Assembly (NCBI RefSeq): GCF_000517105.1
Contig: NZ_KI912151.1
Coordinates: forward strand, 644,460 to 708,459
Reading direction: 5' to 3'
Length of the DNA stretch: 64,000 nucleotides
Origin: Fischerella sp. PCC 9605
GTDB lineage: Bacteria; Cyanobacteriota; Cyanobacteriia; Cyanobacteriales; Nostocaceae
Of this stretch, positions 1 to 9,900 are shown in pieces. Each line of letters starts with the position of its first letter. The first letter of the stretch is position 1. The notes below the pieces were generated by a model that saw only the letters and a list, made by a program, of their open reading frames with translations, was not told the DNA's origin and made no database searches. The position numbers and the translations under genes are program-made.

Positions 1-220
1 GTTCATCACGGTTCAGTAATTATGCTAGTATCTTTTGCTAGCTATTCTGAATATTTATATCTTGTAATTATTCATACAATTTTTTGTAAAACAATGCAAA
101 ATTTAACAAATTTGTCTCCTAAAATCTGCTAGTTCCCTGTTATACATATAATCAAAGCCTGCCCCATAACTGTACTGGCATCACTCCTCACACAGCAACC
201 GCCCTCTAGAGAGTCAACAA

Positions 221-1549
221 ATGCTTCAAAACCTTTTGCTGTCAGGATGGTTTCGCCTGCAACCATTCCTTAAGTATGTTGCCGTTGTCATGTTGATTGC
301 GCCCCTAATGGCTGCATCTAGTCACTCTACCTCAGCGCGATCGCAAACAGCTAAAAATATCTCCGTGACAATGGCGTCTGACTCTGTGTTTATTACAGCA
401 AGTGCCAATCAAGCACCTGCAGCAAATCAAGTATCAAAAGTTGCAACAATCTATTATTTGACAGATAAACCTGGTTCTGTAATAGTGTCTAGGGCTGCTG
501 TTGATGAATTGCAAATATTACAAATAGATAACATTGAGTCTTGGACAGCGAAAGATGATTCTCTGTCAATGAAGGAATTGCCAAACAACGACTCATTAGC
601 GGCGGTAGAACTTGCAGTAGGGGTATTGCGATCGCACTCTCTGTCTCAAGGGCTGTCTAGTAGTCAATTGGGTTTAGTGGAAAGATTAAAAGTTGCTAAA
701 CTACAGTCTTTACCTACAGAAAATAGCAATTTGTCTATTGATGAGTCTGCTGCGCGATCGTCACAAGCAGCGACAATCGCGCCTGTAACTGGGGAATCAC
801 AGCCGAATTATAGGGAAGTGCCTGTTGTTGAAGAATCCGAACAGGCACAAATAGAACAGCAAGATCCGATTGGAAGTCCTCATCCTGTTCCTTGGAATTG
901 GATCATGACTACTCATCAAGCTATTAGTTCTCAGGGTAGTTCTGGAGTGCGTCATTACCGCAGCGTACCTGTGATTTCTCCAGATGGTAGGCATGCTGTT
1001 TACAGCCGCGTGCAATTAGAAATAAAACCAGAACTTTATAACAGCCGTGTCAGCAGTGTTTTGTTTGTTGAAGACAGGCAAACTGGAAAATTGCGGGTCT
1101 TGTCTTCAACCTCTCGGAATATGGATACTTTATTAAGCGTCAAGGCTGACCGAGATGCTAATGGGGAAGGAACTATTGGAGTATTAGTGCCAGTCAGTTG
1201 GTCAGAAAGTGGCGATCGCTTTTTAGCACGCCAGTTTGAAGGGGTATTTAATACCTCTGATGCTACAGATCGGGCGTTGATTTGGGATCGGCAAAGCGAT
1301 CGCACTAATACTATTTCTCCTGTCTCTGAAGAACAGGAACATGAGAAGATTGCCGTACTTTTAGGTTGGAGTAAAATCCAACCTAGTAACGTCCTGTTCC
1401 GCACTGGTGAAATAGGCCAAGAAGATTGGCCCGTGTTAGCAGTTTCTGATGATGGCAGGACTGTAATTGCAACAGATACCGATCAACCAGTCACCTTTGG
1501 TGAAAAGGTGAAAGAAGTTTGGGGTAAACCTCAAGTTGCTTATCGATGA
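221..1549 (+). CDS. Exported/anchored hypothetical protein
   Basis: I do not recognise this 442-residue protein. Residues about 17-32 form a hydrophobic stretch after a short basic start (signal peptide or anchor), so it is probably periplasmic or membrane-attached. Residues 33-225 are low-complexity and rich in Ser, Ala and Gln, like a linker. From about residue 230 there is a more ordered domain with a VISPDGRHAVYSR motif and later a WSESGDRFLARQF motif. These resemble single beta-propeller-like strands but do not form a full WD40 set. The ATG at 221 has only a weak purine stretch upstream. A clear hairpin terminator follows the gene. Function unknown; I am confident that it is coding. Confidence 0.75.
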   Translation: MLQNLLLSGWFRLQPFLKYVAVVMLIAPLMAASSHSTSARSQTAKNISVTMASDSVFITASANQAPAANQVSKVATIYYLTDKPGSVIVSRAAVDELQILQIDNIESWTAKDDSLSMKELPNNDSLAAVELAVGVLRSHSLSQGLSSSQLGLVERLKVAKLQSLPTENSNLSIDESAARSSQAATIAPVTGESQPNYREVPVVEESEQAQIEQQDPIGSPHPVPWNWIMTTHQAISSQGSSGVRHYRSVPVISPDGRHAVYSRVQLEIKPELYNSRVSSVLFVEDRQTGKLRVLSSTSRNMDTLLSVKADRDANGEGTIGVLVPVSWSESGDRFLARQFEGVFNTSDATDRALIWDRQSDRTNTISPVSEEQEHEKIAVLLGWSKIQPSNVLFRTGEIGQEDWPVLAVSDDGRTVIATDTDQPVTFGEKVKEVWGKPQVAYR

Positions 1550-1572
1550 TTTTATACAAGCTTTGATGCTAG

Positions 1573-1601
1573 CCTGTTCCAGCTTGGGAACGGGTTTTTT
1601 T
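1573..1601 (+). terminator. Rho-independent terminator after the first gene
   Basis: An 8-bp stem (CCTGTTCC with GGGAACGG, one G-T pair), a 5-nt loop and a run of seven T. It starts 24 bases after the stop codon of the preceding plus-strand gene. Confidence 0.75.
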
Positions 1602-1662
1602 AATTTACGTAAGACTGTGAATTGGTTCTCATACCAAGTTGTGTTCAGATATAGCAATTTGT

Positions 1663-1722
1663 GCCCTCTCCCCCTCCCCTCTCCCAAATTGGGAGAGGGG
1701 TGCCGACAGGCGGGGTGAGGGA
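1663..1722. repeat. Intergenic copy of a GC-rich palindromic repeat
   Basis: C-rich lead followed by the hairpin CCCCTCTCCC / GGGAGAGGGG around AAATT, then a GGCGGGGTGAGGG tail. The same design occurs inside two coding regions, near 8083 and 36219. It lies in the 411-bp gap between the first gene and minE. The rest of that gap holds short AT-rich direct repeats (GACTTTTGA-type words at about 1780-1815) and no gene that I can see. Confidence 0.7.
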
Positions 1723-1960
1723 AGACACCCTTCGGGAAGTCAAAAGTATCAAGTCAAAAATCACACGTTATAATCTTTACTTTTGACTTTTGAATGCGTG
1801 ACTTTTGAATTGTTTTGTCCTCCTTCCCTTCCAATTTGAAGATTACTGAATTGGTGTTCTAGTGGTACTGCCATCGCTGGCAAATTGTCAGATATCACCC
1901 AAACAAGTCAAAATTTAAAAGATATATTAATACAAACTCCTCAAGAAAAATTTCATACAA

Positions 1961-2269
1961 CTAAATAGAAGTCTCGCTGCTTTCCAACTCATCCTCTTCT
2001 TCCATAGCTTCTTTTACCCGACGTATGGGTACATTGGCTATTAAAGCGCTTGTTCGTTGGTTGCTTTCTAAAGAAAACTCTAAACCCTCTGTTTCTATTT
2101 CTACATAGCGGCAGACGATTTCTAAGATTTCTTGCCGCATTTTTTCTATTGTTTGAGGACTCAAATCCGCGCGATCGTGGGCAATCACTAGTTGTAGGCG
2201 ACGCTTAACCTGATTGCGACTACTGTCAGAACTGCGAGTAAAAAACCGTTCTAGAAGTTCAATAATCAT
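1961..2269 (-). CDS. minE: MinE, cell division topological specificity factor
   Basis: MinE stimulates the MinD ATPase and drives Min oscillation, so the division ring forms at mid-cell. The 102-residue product begins [10 protein letters not shown], matching the family's N-terminal MinD-activating segment. This is followed by basic residues ([15 protein letters not shown]) and the C-terminal dimerisation region. I chose the internal ATG at 2269 because the longer reading frame adds 17 residues unlike MinE and overlaps the end of minD. Last gene of the minC-minD-minE operon; 32 bp separate it from minD. Identification is firm. Confidence 0.95.
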   Translation of the reverse strand: MIIELLERFFTRSSDSSRNQVKRRLQLVIAHDRADLSPQTIEKMRQEILEIVCRYVEIETEGLEFSLESNQRTSALIANVPIRRVKEAMEEEDELESSETSI

Positions 2270-2301
2270 TGCTGCTTGGTATGCACAGACTGGAAAAAGA
2301 A

Positions 2302-3108
2302 TTAAATAATTTTTGTCCACAACAATCTTCGGAGGCGAGAGAAAATGTTGTTGTTGGGTGAGTCGAGTTCAAGAAATTCGACCGTTTCTCCTTCCAATCT
2401 GCGAGCAATGTTCTCATAGGCTGTAGCCGCTAGAGAAGGACTTTCTGACAATACTAAAGGTTCGCCGCGATTGGTAGAGACGATAACGCGCTCATCATCC
2501 GGGATTACCCCAATTAGAGGAATTGCTAGAAGTTCCTGAACATCATGCACAGACATCATATCATTTGCCCGTACCATTGCGGGTTTGATGCGGTTAATTA
2601 TTAAATGAATCCGCTTGACGCCTTGTGCTTCTAACAACCCAACGACGCGATCGGCGTCCCGGACTGAGGCAATTTCAGGTGTGGTGACAATTAATGCTTC
2701 TTTAGCAGGGGCGATCGCATTTTTAAACCCCATTTCAATGCCTGCTGGGCTATCAATAATCACATATTGATACTTCTGCGCCAGTGCATTCACTAATAAC
2801 TTCATCTGATCGGGGGTAACTGCATCTTTGGTGCGGTTCTGGGCTGCGGGTAACAAAACTAAATTAGGTTGCCGCTTGTCTTTCACTAAAGCTTGTTCGA
2901 GGCGGCACTCCCTCGCTAAGACTTCCACCGCTGTATAAACAATACGATTTTCCAATCCTAGTAACAAATCTAAGTTTCTCAAACCAAAATCAGCATCAAC
3001 TAATGCCACTTGACGCCCCATTTTAGCTAAAGCCATACCTAAATTGGCTGTACAAGTGGTTTTACCCACGCCTCCTTTACCGGAGGTAACGACAATAATT
3101 CGAGTCAT
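2302..3108 (-). CDS. minD: MinD, septum-site-determining ATPase
   Basis: MinD is a membrane-associated ParA-type ATPase that recruits MinC and is released by MinE. The start [18 protein letters not shown] holds the deviant Walker A motif (GKGGVGKT). A DADFGLRN motif and the [10 protein letters not shown] switch region follow. The C-terminal tail (FSRLRRLLW) fits a membrane-targeting amphipathic helix. Product 268 residues, normal for the family. The ATG at 3108 is preferred over the frame's upstream start because it begins exactly at the conserved N-terminus. Lies 49 bp downstream of minC. Confidence 0.97.
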   Translation of the reverse strand: MTRIIVVTSGKGGVGKTTCTANLGMALAKMGRQVALVDADFGLRNLDLLLGLENRIVYTAVEVLARECRLEQALVKDKRQPNLVLLPAAQNRTKDAVTPDQMKLLVNALAQKYQYVIIDSPAGIEMGFKNAIAPAKEALIVTTPEIASVRDADRVVGLLEAQGVKRIHLIINRIKPAMVRANDMMSVHDVQELLAIPLIGVIPDDERVIVSTNRGEPLVLSESPSLAATAYENIARRLEGETVEFLELDSPNNNIFSRLRRLLWTKII

Positions 3109-3157
3109 GACACAAACGCGCTCGATGATGTTTCCGTAAATATATAACAACAGAGCT

Positions 3158-4462
3158 TTATGGCTCTAAATTCATCCTATGAATTTGGATTTTAGAAAAA
3201 TCACTAGCCCTAGCGATGCGAATTCCTTGAGGTGTGACATATGCCACTTCCGGATAAAATTGCATCGGCAATTTTTCTGGTGCCCTAGCGACAGCATCTG
3301 CGATCCGCAACTGGGTTGGTTCCATTTGCAGGGACATAATCAGACACTCGCGATTGCCGGCCGCACCGGCATGAGCAACTCCACGTAGACGACCCCAAAC
3401 AAGAATATCGCCATCTGCAACTACGATACCACCTGGATTTACATCTCCTAAGATAATTACGCTACCAGGATGACGAATTTCTACTCCAGAACGTACCGTC
3501 ATTTCTAGATAAAGGGCTTCTGTTTGATGTGCTTTGGTTGCTTTAGACCCAGAAGAGAAGATATTTTCTCGCTGTGTTTGTTCTACAGAGTAGCCAGCTG
3601 TAACTGCTGCTATGGCAGTTTGGCGACGACTGGTAGCAACAGATTTTAGCTGCATTTGTACCTCGCTGAAAATCTCAGCGAGTTGTTGCAGCTGCCTGAC
3701 ATCCAAGAGGCGATCGCCAGCGATAACATGTACGGGAGTGTTTGGTGATTGAAAGCGATCGCTAGCATTGAGTCGTAGCTTCAACTGTTGCCAAATCTCA
3801 GTCCAATTGTGTTCCGAAGCAGGTAGCTGGGATTCTGTTGGCAAAATTAATAATAATCTTCCCTCCTCTGTTTTGATTTGAATTTGGATATTTTTATTTA
3901 CCACATTTTTTAGTGGCAGTAACTTAGATAACTCTAAATCCAAGAGGTTAGAATTCAATTCTGCATCTGGAGTAACATTAGACTCTACATCAGCAGCGAC
4001 AGAATTAGATTCTGCATCCGGAGTAACATTAGACTCTACATCAGCAGCAACAGAATTAGATTCTGCATCCGGAGTAACATTAGACTCTACATCAGCAGCA
4101 ACAGAATTAGATTCTGCATCCGGAGTAACATTAGACTCTACATCAGCAGACACAGAATTGGATTCTGCATCTGGAGTAACATTAGACTCTACATCAGCAG
4201 ACACAGAATTGGATTCTGCATCTACAACAGAATTGGATTCTACATTCGTATCGGCAGAATTGGACTTTAAATAGAGCAAAACAGAATTAACCTCTGCTTC
4301 TGGGAGTATAGAACTTGACTCTGCCTCATCAACGGCAGAATCTGCCTCTTTTACAGAGAAAACAGTAGTATCTACCTCTACATCAGAAAGGCTTGAGATT
4401 GATTCTGCATTATTAACAGCAGAATTTGACTCTGGATTGGGGATGGCAGAATCAGAAGTCAT
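3158..4462 (-). CDS. minC: MinC septum-site inhibitor with repeat-expanded N-terminus
   Basis: MinC inhibits FtsZ polymerisation away from mid-cell. The C-terminal ~230 residues carry the MinC core, ending in the conserved MinC_C beta-helix (ILGDVNPGGIVVADGDILVW, then RLRGVAHAGAAGN). The 434-residue length is well above the usual 230-270. The extra sequence is an acidic, Ser/Asn-rich N-terminus that contains five consecutive 17-residue repeats (residues 81-165, unit DAESNSVAADVESNVTP). Around the array are looser ESNS-type echoes from residue 11 to 80. The extension looks disordered. First gene of the min operon. Confidence 0.93.
   Translation of the reverse strand: MTSDSAIPNPESNSAVNNAESISSLSDVEVDTTVFSVKEADSAVDEAESSSILPEAEVNSVLLYLKSNSADTNVESNSVVDAESNSVSADVESNVTPDAESNSVSADVESNVTPDAESNSVAADVESNVTPDAESNSVAADVESNVTPDAESNSVAADVESNVTPDAELNSNLLDLELSKLLPLKNVVNKNIQIQIKTEEGRLLLILPTESQLPASEHNWTEIWQQLKLRLNASDRFQSPNTPVHVIAGDRLLDVRQLQQLAEIFSEVQMQLKSVATSRRQTAIAAVTAGYSVEQTQRENIFSSGSKATKAHQTEALYLEMTVRSGVEIRHPGSVIILGDVNPGGIVVADGDILVWGRLRGVAHAGAAGNRECLIMSLQMEPTQLRIADAVARAPEKLPMQFYPEVAYVTPQGIRIARASDFSKIQIHRMNLEP
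3968..4222 (-). repeat. 51-bp tandem repeat within minC
   Basis: Five in-frame, near-identical 51-bp units encode 17-residue copies. Units differ mainly at one codon pair (NSVSAD versus NSVAAD). The high nucleotide identity points to recent expansion, and the period keeps the frame. Confidence 0.9.
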
Positions 4463-4831
4463 GCAGCACTAGCCAAAAGAGGAAAATTTAGCAATTACCA
4501 ATCTTAGATGATTTGCCTTTGTTACTGTGTTCTAGAAAGTTGCAAATTATTAAACAGTCATTTGTCATTTGTTATTTGTCCTCAGTACAGTATTTCATTA
4601 ATTAGTAGCGAATTATCCTAGAAAAACTCTACGTTCCTCTGCGGTGTCTCTGCGCGACGGCAGTCGCTACAACGGGGGGAACCTCCGCAACGCGCTGCCT
4701 CCCCTCTGCGTTAAAAAAAACACTACAATTTTACGCAAAGCGGCCTTGAGTTTTTTGTATTTACAAATAACAATGACCAAGGACAAATGACGTTCCCCAG
4801 GTGCAAATATGCAATTGTAATGTGCCACAGT
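4463..4831. other. Gene-free gap upstream of minC
   Basis: No gene seen. It holds the presumed minC promoter (AT-rich, next to 4463). Near 4625-4740 there is a patchwork repeat built from CTCTGCG/CGCAACGCG words. Relatives of this patchwork lie near 45780-45830 and 57995-58045. Confidence 0.5.
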
Positions 4832-6157
4832 TTACTTAGTTTTTTTGCTTAGTCTTTGATAAATCGTTGCCAAAGCATTAGCATCGCCAACGTTACCCGG
4901 AAATAGCACCACTGGTAAATTCGGAAACTGGGGATGATCGGCGGGAGTCCGCACTATTGAACAACCAGGTAAAATCTGACCGAGTAACCGGGCTGAAGTC
5001 AAAGCCAGACCAGTACTCAGAACATCGTTGGAGGTAATACCACCTTTGCTAATTAAAAATCCTATATCAGATGGCAAACCCCGCACAACATCCATCAATA
5101 AACTAGAAACCTTTGTTCCAAACTGTAATCTTGTATTTACATCCTTAAAAGTGAGTTCTTTACGGCTGGTATAAACTACTGGCATTTTGCCAGCCTCATG
5201 TGCTGCATGGACACCTTCAAGAACCTCGCTTAGCAGCGTAGCAGATTGATTTTCCTCATCCAGCAAACGTGCTACATCAACTTCAACCCCAAGCGTACCT
5301 TCTGCTTGCAGTAGCATTTCCAGTTGCTGAGTTGTTTTTTTCACATGAGAACCAACAATCACTGCACCTGGTTTACCATTGCGTACGTACTCCGCCATGT
5401 TTTCGGGGGCGATTGGTTGGGTAGGTAAGGCAGCTAAAGCCGTTAAGATACTGGCAGCACTGCGAAACAAAAAGCGTTTGCCTTGACTGGCTGCTGTTAG
5501 AACATCTTGTGCAAAGCGATCCAGATCTGCTTGAGTTTCCCCATCAACAACACAGCATTGATTATCACTCAGGTTCATTAGGCGTTCTAAGCTACCAGCA
5601 CGGTTGTTTGCAAGTAAAAATTTTTCTACAGAGTTCGCATTAATACGTCCTTTTGTTTTTTCTTCAACATACTCGGGTAAGTAACTGTGATGGTAGCTGA
5701 AGACAGAATCACGAGCGAACTCAGTTTCATGCACTGGCGTAGGTACACCATCAATAATTAAGTAATGTATGCTGTCGCGAGTGATACGTCCCCCTTCAAA
5801 AAATGCCGGGACGAGAAAATGAGCATCAAAAGGGCCGAGTTCCTCAGCAATGACATCGGTTTCGATTGGGTAATGTCCGCGCAAAGTGGAGTCAGAACGG
5901 CTGACGATGAGAAAATCCTGAGTTTTTTCAGTTGCCAAAGCTACTTTCAAGTTCTGACAAACTTCCCTAGTGACAGATGCAGCCGAATCTGGTGGTAATG
6001 CCCTAGTATTTGTCAGCACAAAGAAAATCGGTGCATCATCTTGCAACCCTTGGCGTAAAGTATCCACATCCCAACGCATTAACAGCAAGCAGCTGTGGAC
6101 TGTTTGCGATCCCGTTGGATCATCATCAAGGACGATTATTTTTGGTTTAAGGGCCAT
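4832..6157 (-). CDS. Four-carbon acid sugar kinase family protein (DUF1537)
   Basis: The N-terminus KIIVLDDDPTGSQTVHS is the signature of the DUF1537/OtnK-DtnK family, whose characterised members phosphorylate D-threonate, D-erythronate or 3-oxo-tetronate using ATP. A C-terminal nucleotide-binding region is visible (SKGGITSNDVLSTGLALTSA; PGNVGDANALATIYQRL). Length 441 is typical. The usual partner genes (dehydrogenase, aldolase, isomerase) are absent, so the substrate cannot be assigned. Its start is only 7 bp after the stop of the membrane-protein gene upstream, so the two are probably co-transcribed. Confidence 0.85.
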   Translation of the reverse strand: MALKPKIIVLDDDPTGSQTVHSCLLLMRWDVDTLRQGLQDDAPIFFVLTNTRALPPDSAASVTREVCQNLKVALATEKTQDFLIVSRSDSTLRGHYPIETDVIAEELGPFDAHFLVPAFFEGGRITRDSIHYLIIDGVPTPVHETEFARDSVFSYHHSYLPEYVEEKTKGRINANSVEKFLLANNRAGSLERLMNLSDNQCCVVDGETQADLDRFAQDVLTAASQGKRFLFRSAASILTALAALPTQPIAPENMAEYVRNGKPGAVIVGSHVKKTTQQLEMLLQAEGTLGVEVDVARLLDEENQSATLLSEVLEGVHAAHEAGKMPVVYTSRKELTFKDVNTRLQFGTKVSSLLMDVVRGLPSDIGFLISKGGITSNDVLSTGLALTSARLLGQILPGCSIVRTPADHPQFPNLPVVLFPGNVGDANALATIYQRLSKKTK

Positions 6158-6164
6158 GTTTGTG

Positions 6165-6866
6165 TTAACGGAGCGACTGTTGTAATTTTCTTATCTGGGA
6201 TTGCACATCTAAGTCAATCTGCAATGATTGATTTAAAGTTTGAGCATATTCGCTTGTCTGACTGCTAACTTGTAAGGCTTGCAGATTGTCTAAATTATTG
6301 TCAAATAACTCTTGGTTGTCAGCAAGCAGCTTTTTATTATCTCGTAAAAGTCGCTCGATTTTCAAAGCACGAACTATATCTTCTCTGGTAAATTGCAGTG
6401 CAGCGATCGCAGTTTCTCTATCATTGATATTACTTGCTGAGTTGTCAGATGCTGCTAATTGATCAAGATAATCTACCGCTTGAATAACTGCATGATATCT
6501 ATCGACTTCATTTAAAAGATTTATCAGTGTTTTGGAATAGGTGAAACGCCGCCACAGCCAACGCCCAATTACCACCGCCAGCGACACTACAATTAGCAAA
6601 ACGATTCCCAACCCAATTGCAGAACCAATTGTGGGCAGAATAATCAACGCATAAATCAACCCGGTAATTATCAGGCTCAACAGCAGCGTTACCCGCACTT
6701 CTTTCATCAAAAATCCCAATCGCTGCTCGCGATTTTCCATAATCGCACGTCGGAGGACGTTACTTGGATTTATTCCGGTCAAACGTCTCAGTTCCCCTTT
6801 AGTTATTTCCAAGCCCAGTAAGTCCGGCTGCACAGATAAGTACTCCTGTGGAAGCGCGAGATGCAT
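6165..6866 (-). CDS. Membrane protein with C-terminal coiled coil, unknown
   Basis: 233 residues. A soluble N-terminus (about 1-55) has a LEITKGELRRLTG segment. Two adjacent transmembrane helices follow (about 58-105, LLLSLIITGLIYALIIL and LGIVLLIVVSLAVVIG). The rest is a helical, Leu/Asn/Gln-rich segment with coiled-coil character (RLLRDNKKLLADNQELFDNN). I do not recognise a family. I chose the second Met (MHLALPQ) because the longer form adds a poor hydrophobic leader; neither start has a good ribosome site. Divergent from the ATPase/TPR gene 57 bp away and probably co-transcribed with the sugar kinase gene downstream. Confidence 0.7.
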   Translation of the reverse strand: MHLALPQEYLSVQPDLLGLEITKGELRRLTGINPSNVLRRAIMENREQRLGFLMKEVRVTLLLSLIITGLIYALIILPTIGSAIGLGIVLLIVVSLAVVIGRWLWRRFTYSKTLINLLNEVDRYHAVIQAVDYLDQLAASDNSASNINDRETAIAALQFTREDIVRALKIERLLRDNKKLLADNQELFDNNLDNLQALQVSSQTSEYAQTLNQSLQIDLDVQSQIRKLQQSLR

Positions 6867-6923
6867 ATTTATATTGAGTAGTATATATCCAAACAAAACT
6901 CCCACCACCCGCTCTCTGCTGGC

Positions 6924-9900
6924 ATGAGTATTAATTACAGAAAGCGATCGCTCACAGATGGCAACCGCGCTTTACAGTTGTTTACAGACCGTTATGAGTT
7001 AACCTGCCACTTCGCAGGATATTTAAATGACGATCCAGCCTCAAAGAACATCTTGTGTTTTTATGGGGATGGTGGTAACGGCAAATCGCTGTTGTTAAAG
7101 TTTTTGCGGGAAAAGTGCTGTAAGCGGCTGCGTTCAGATATTTGGCAGGGGCTGAAGCTAAAAACAGAAGCTGAGATTGTTGAATACATTAAATTTGCAG
7201 ATACTTGGGAATTTACCCCAGTGCCAGCAGTCCTACAGGATTTTGGGCTACCACCGAATGGAGATGACCAACCCCAAGACCCATTTTACGGGCTGTTGAT
7301 GCTGCGAAGAAACCTTTCCAGAGCGGCGAGAGAATTAAATTACCGTCTGCGCTTTCCCCTGTATGATTTTGCCTGTATTTGGTATTTACATCAAAAACAT
7401 CGCCTGTCATCTGAGAAGTTGAAAGAACTGTTTCCCCAAGAAGAATTTGAATTGGTGGTGGAAATTGTTAACGCGGTGAGTAACACATCTTGGGGGGCGA
7501 TCGCTAAAGCAGTGCTGAGTATTTTTTCCAAGCATCTGGGTGAAAACTTTCACCTCTACTTGCAGCAGCGAGGGTTGAAAGAAGAGGATGTACAAGAAAT
7601 TCGCCAAATGGATGTGGACACAGAGTTAATTTTTGAAATGCCGCGATTGTTGGCGCAAGATTTGAATGCGGCAATGTCCAGTCCCAACACACCAGAAAAA
7701 CCAGAACGAATAGTCTTGTTTTTTGATACTCACGAAGCTTTTTGGGGTATACAACGCGACTTACCGAATACGCTGTATTTCCAACGGGATGAGTGGCTGC
7801 GGTATTTGCTGGCAGAGTTGGAACTCTCATCAGGTATTGTGGCAGTAGTTGCTGGACGAGAAGCACCACGCTGGCAGGAAGCGGATAAATACTCTATTCC
7901 CCAAGAATATTTGGATACTCAGTTAGTCAATCATCTCTGTGCAGCTGATGCGGATGAGTATTTGCAACGCGCCGGAATTAGGGATGAGGCTTTACGACAG
8001 CCTGCCATTGCTTATGCCAGTGTTGCAGAAAATCAGGTGCATCCATTTTTGCTGGGTTTGAGTGCGGATGTGTTGTTGCAGAACCCCACCCCCAGCCCCT
8101 CCCCGCAAGCGGGGAGGGGTGTCAATGAGCAATTTGAGGGACTTGATATCAATGCTTCTTTGGCGGAGAAGGCGAAACAGTTAACTAACCGCCTGCTGAA
8201 ATATGTCAATCGGGAAATTTGCTATGCCGTACACGCTTTGAGTGCATGTCGGGCTTTTAACTATGAGATTTACGACGTGTTGGGCAGAGAGTTGGATTTT
8301 CATGCCACCAAGCCCAGTTTTCAAAACCTCACAGAATTTTCTTTTGTGTGGGAAGTACAAGCACGAGGAAAGGGTTGGTATCGCATCCACGATTTATTAC
8401 GCCGCCTCAACTATGAAGGCGATAACGAAATTACCCAACAGGCTCATCAAGTACTTGAGCAATACTACCGCCAACAACAAGACTTAGCAGAAGCAATTTA
8501 TCATGCCAACCGCTTAGATTGGTGGCGGGGTGTGGATGAATGGGTAAAAGAATTTGAGCGGGCATTAGAACTGAGTCGTTACGAGCAATGTCGCCAATTG
8601 CTGGAAGTTAGGAACGAGCTAGTAATTAAAAGTCATTTTCTATTGGGTAGAGTTTCACAAGCAGAAGGAGATTACTTTGCTGGCTTAGCTCGATATTCGG
8701 AAGCAGAACAAGAGTATCGAGAAACTGTGGCTGCTTATGAGCAAGAGTTGGTCATTTCTACCGATTATGTTGAGGTTCACAACAACAAAGGTAATGCTTT
8801 AGCAGCTTTAGGCGACTTACAAGCACGTCTTGCCTACCACCAGCAAGCGTTGGCTACTTACCGAGAGGCAATTGCATCTTTTAATCAAGCACTTCAGCGC
8901 GCTCCCGGTTATGTTAATGCTCACAACAACAAAGGCAACGTTTTAGCAAAATTAGGCGACTTACAAGCCAATCTTGCCCAACACCAGCAAGCATTGGCAA
9001 CTTACCAAGAGGCAATTGCATCTTTTAATCAAGCACTTCAGCGCGCTCCTGGTTATGTTAATGCTCACAACAACAAAGGCAACGCTTTGCTAGGTTTAAG
9101 TGACTTACAAGCCAGTCTTGCCCAACACCAGCAAGCATTGGCAACTTACCAGGAGGCGGTTGCTTCTTTCAATCAAGCACTCCAGCGCGCTCCTGATGAT
9201 GTTTTTGCTCACAACAACAAAGGCGAAGCTTTACGAAAATTAGGTGACTTACAAGCAAATCTTGCCCAACACCAGCAAGCATTAGCAACTTACCAGGAGG
9301 CGATCGCTTCTTATAATCAAGCACTCCAGCGCGCTCCCAATGATGTTAATGCTCACAACAACAAAGGCAATGCTTTGCTAAGTTTAGGCAAGTTACAAGC
9401 ACGCCTTGCCCAACACAAACAAGCATTAACAACTTACCAAGATGCGATCGCTTCTTACGATCAAGCACTTGTACGCGCTCCCGATTTTGTTGGGGTTCAC
9501 AACAACAAAGGCGAAGCTTTACGAAATTTAGGTGACTTACAAGCAAATCTTGCCCAACACCAGCAAGCATTGGCAACTTACCAGGAGGCGATCGCTTCTT
9601 ATAATCAAGCACTCCAGCGCGCTCCCAATGATGTTAATGCTCACAACAACAAAGGCAATGCTTTGCTAAGTTTAGGCAAATTACAAGCACGCCTTGCCCA
9701 ACACGAACAAGCATTAACAACTTACCAAGATGCGATCGCTTCTTACAATCAAGCACTCCAGCTTGCTCCCGATTATGTTTATGCTCACTACAACAAAGGC
9801 GCTGCTTTGCTAAGTTTAGGCGAATTACAAGCACGTCTTGCCCAACACCAGCAAGCATTGGCTACTTACCAAAACGCGATCGCTTCTTACAACCAAGCAC

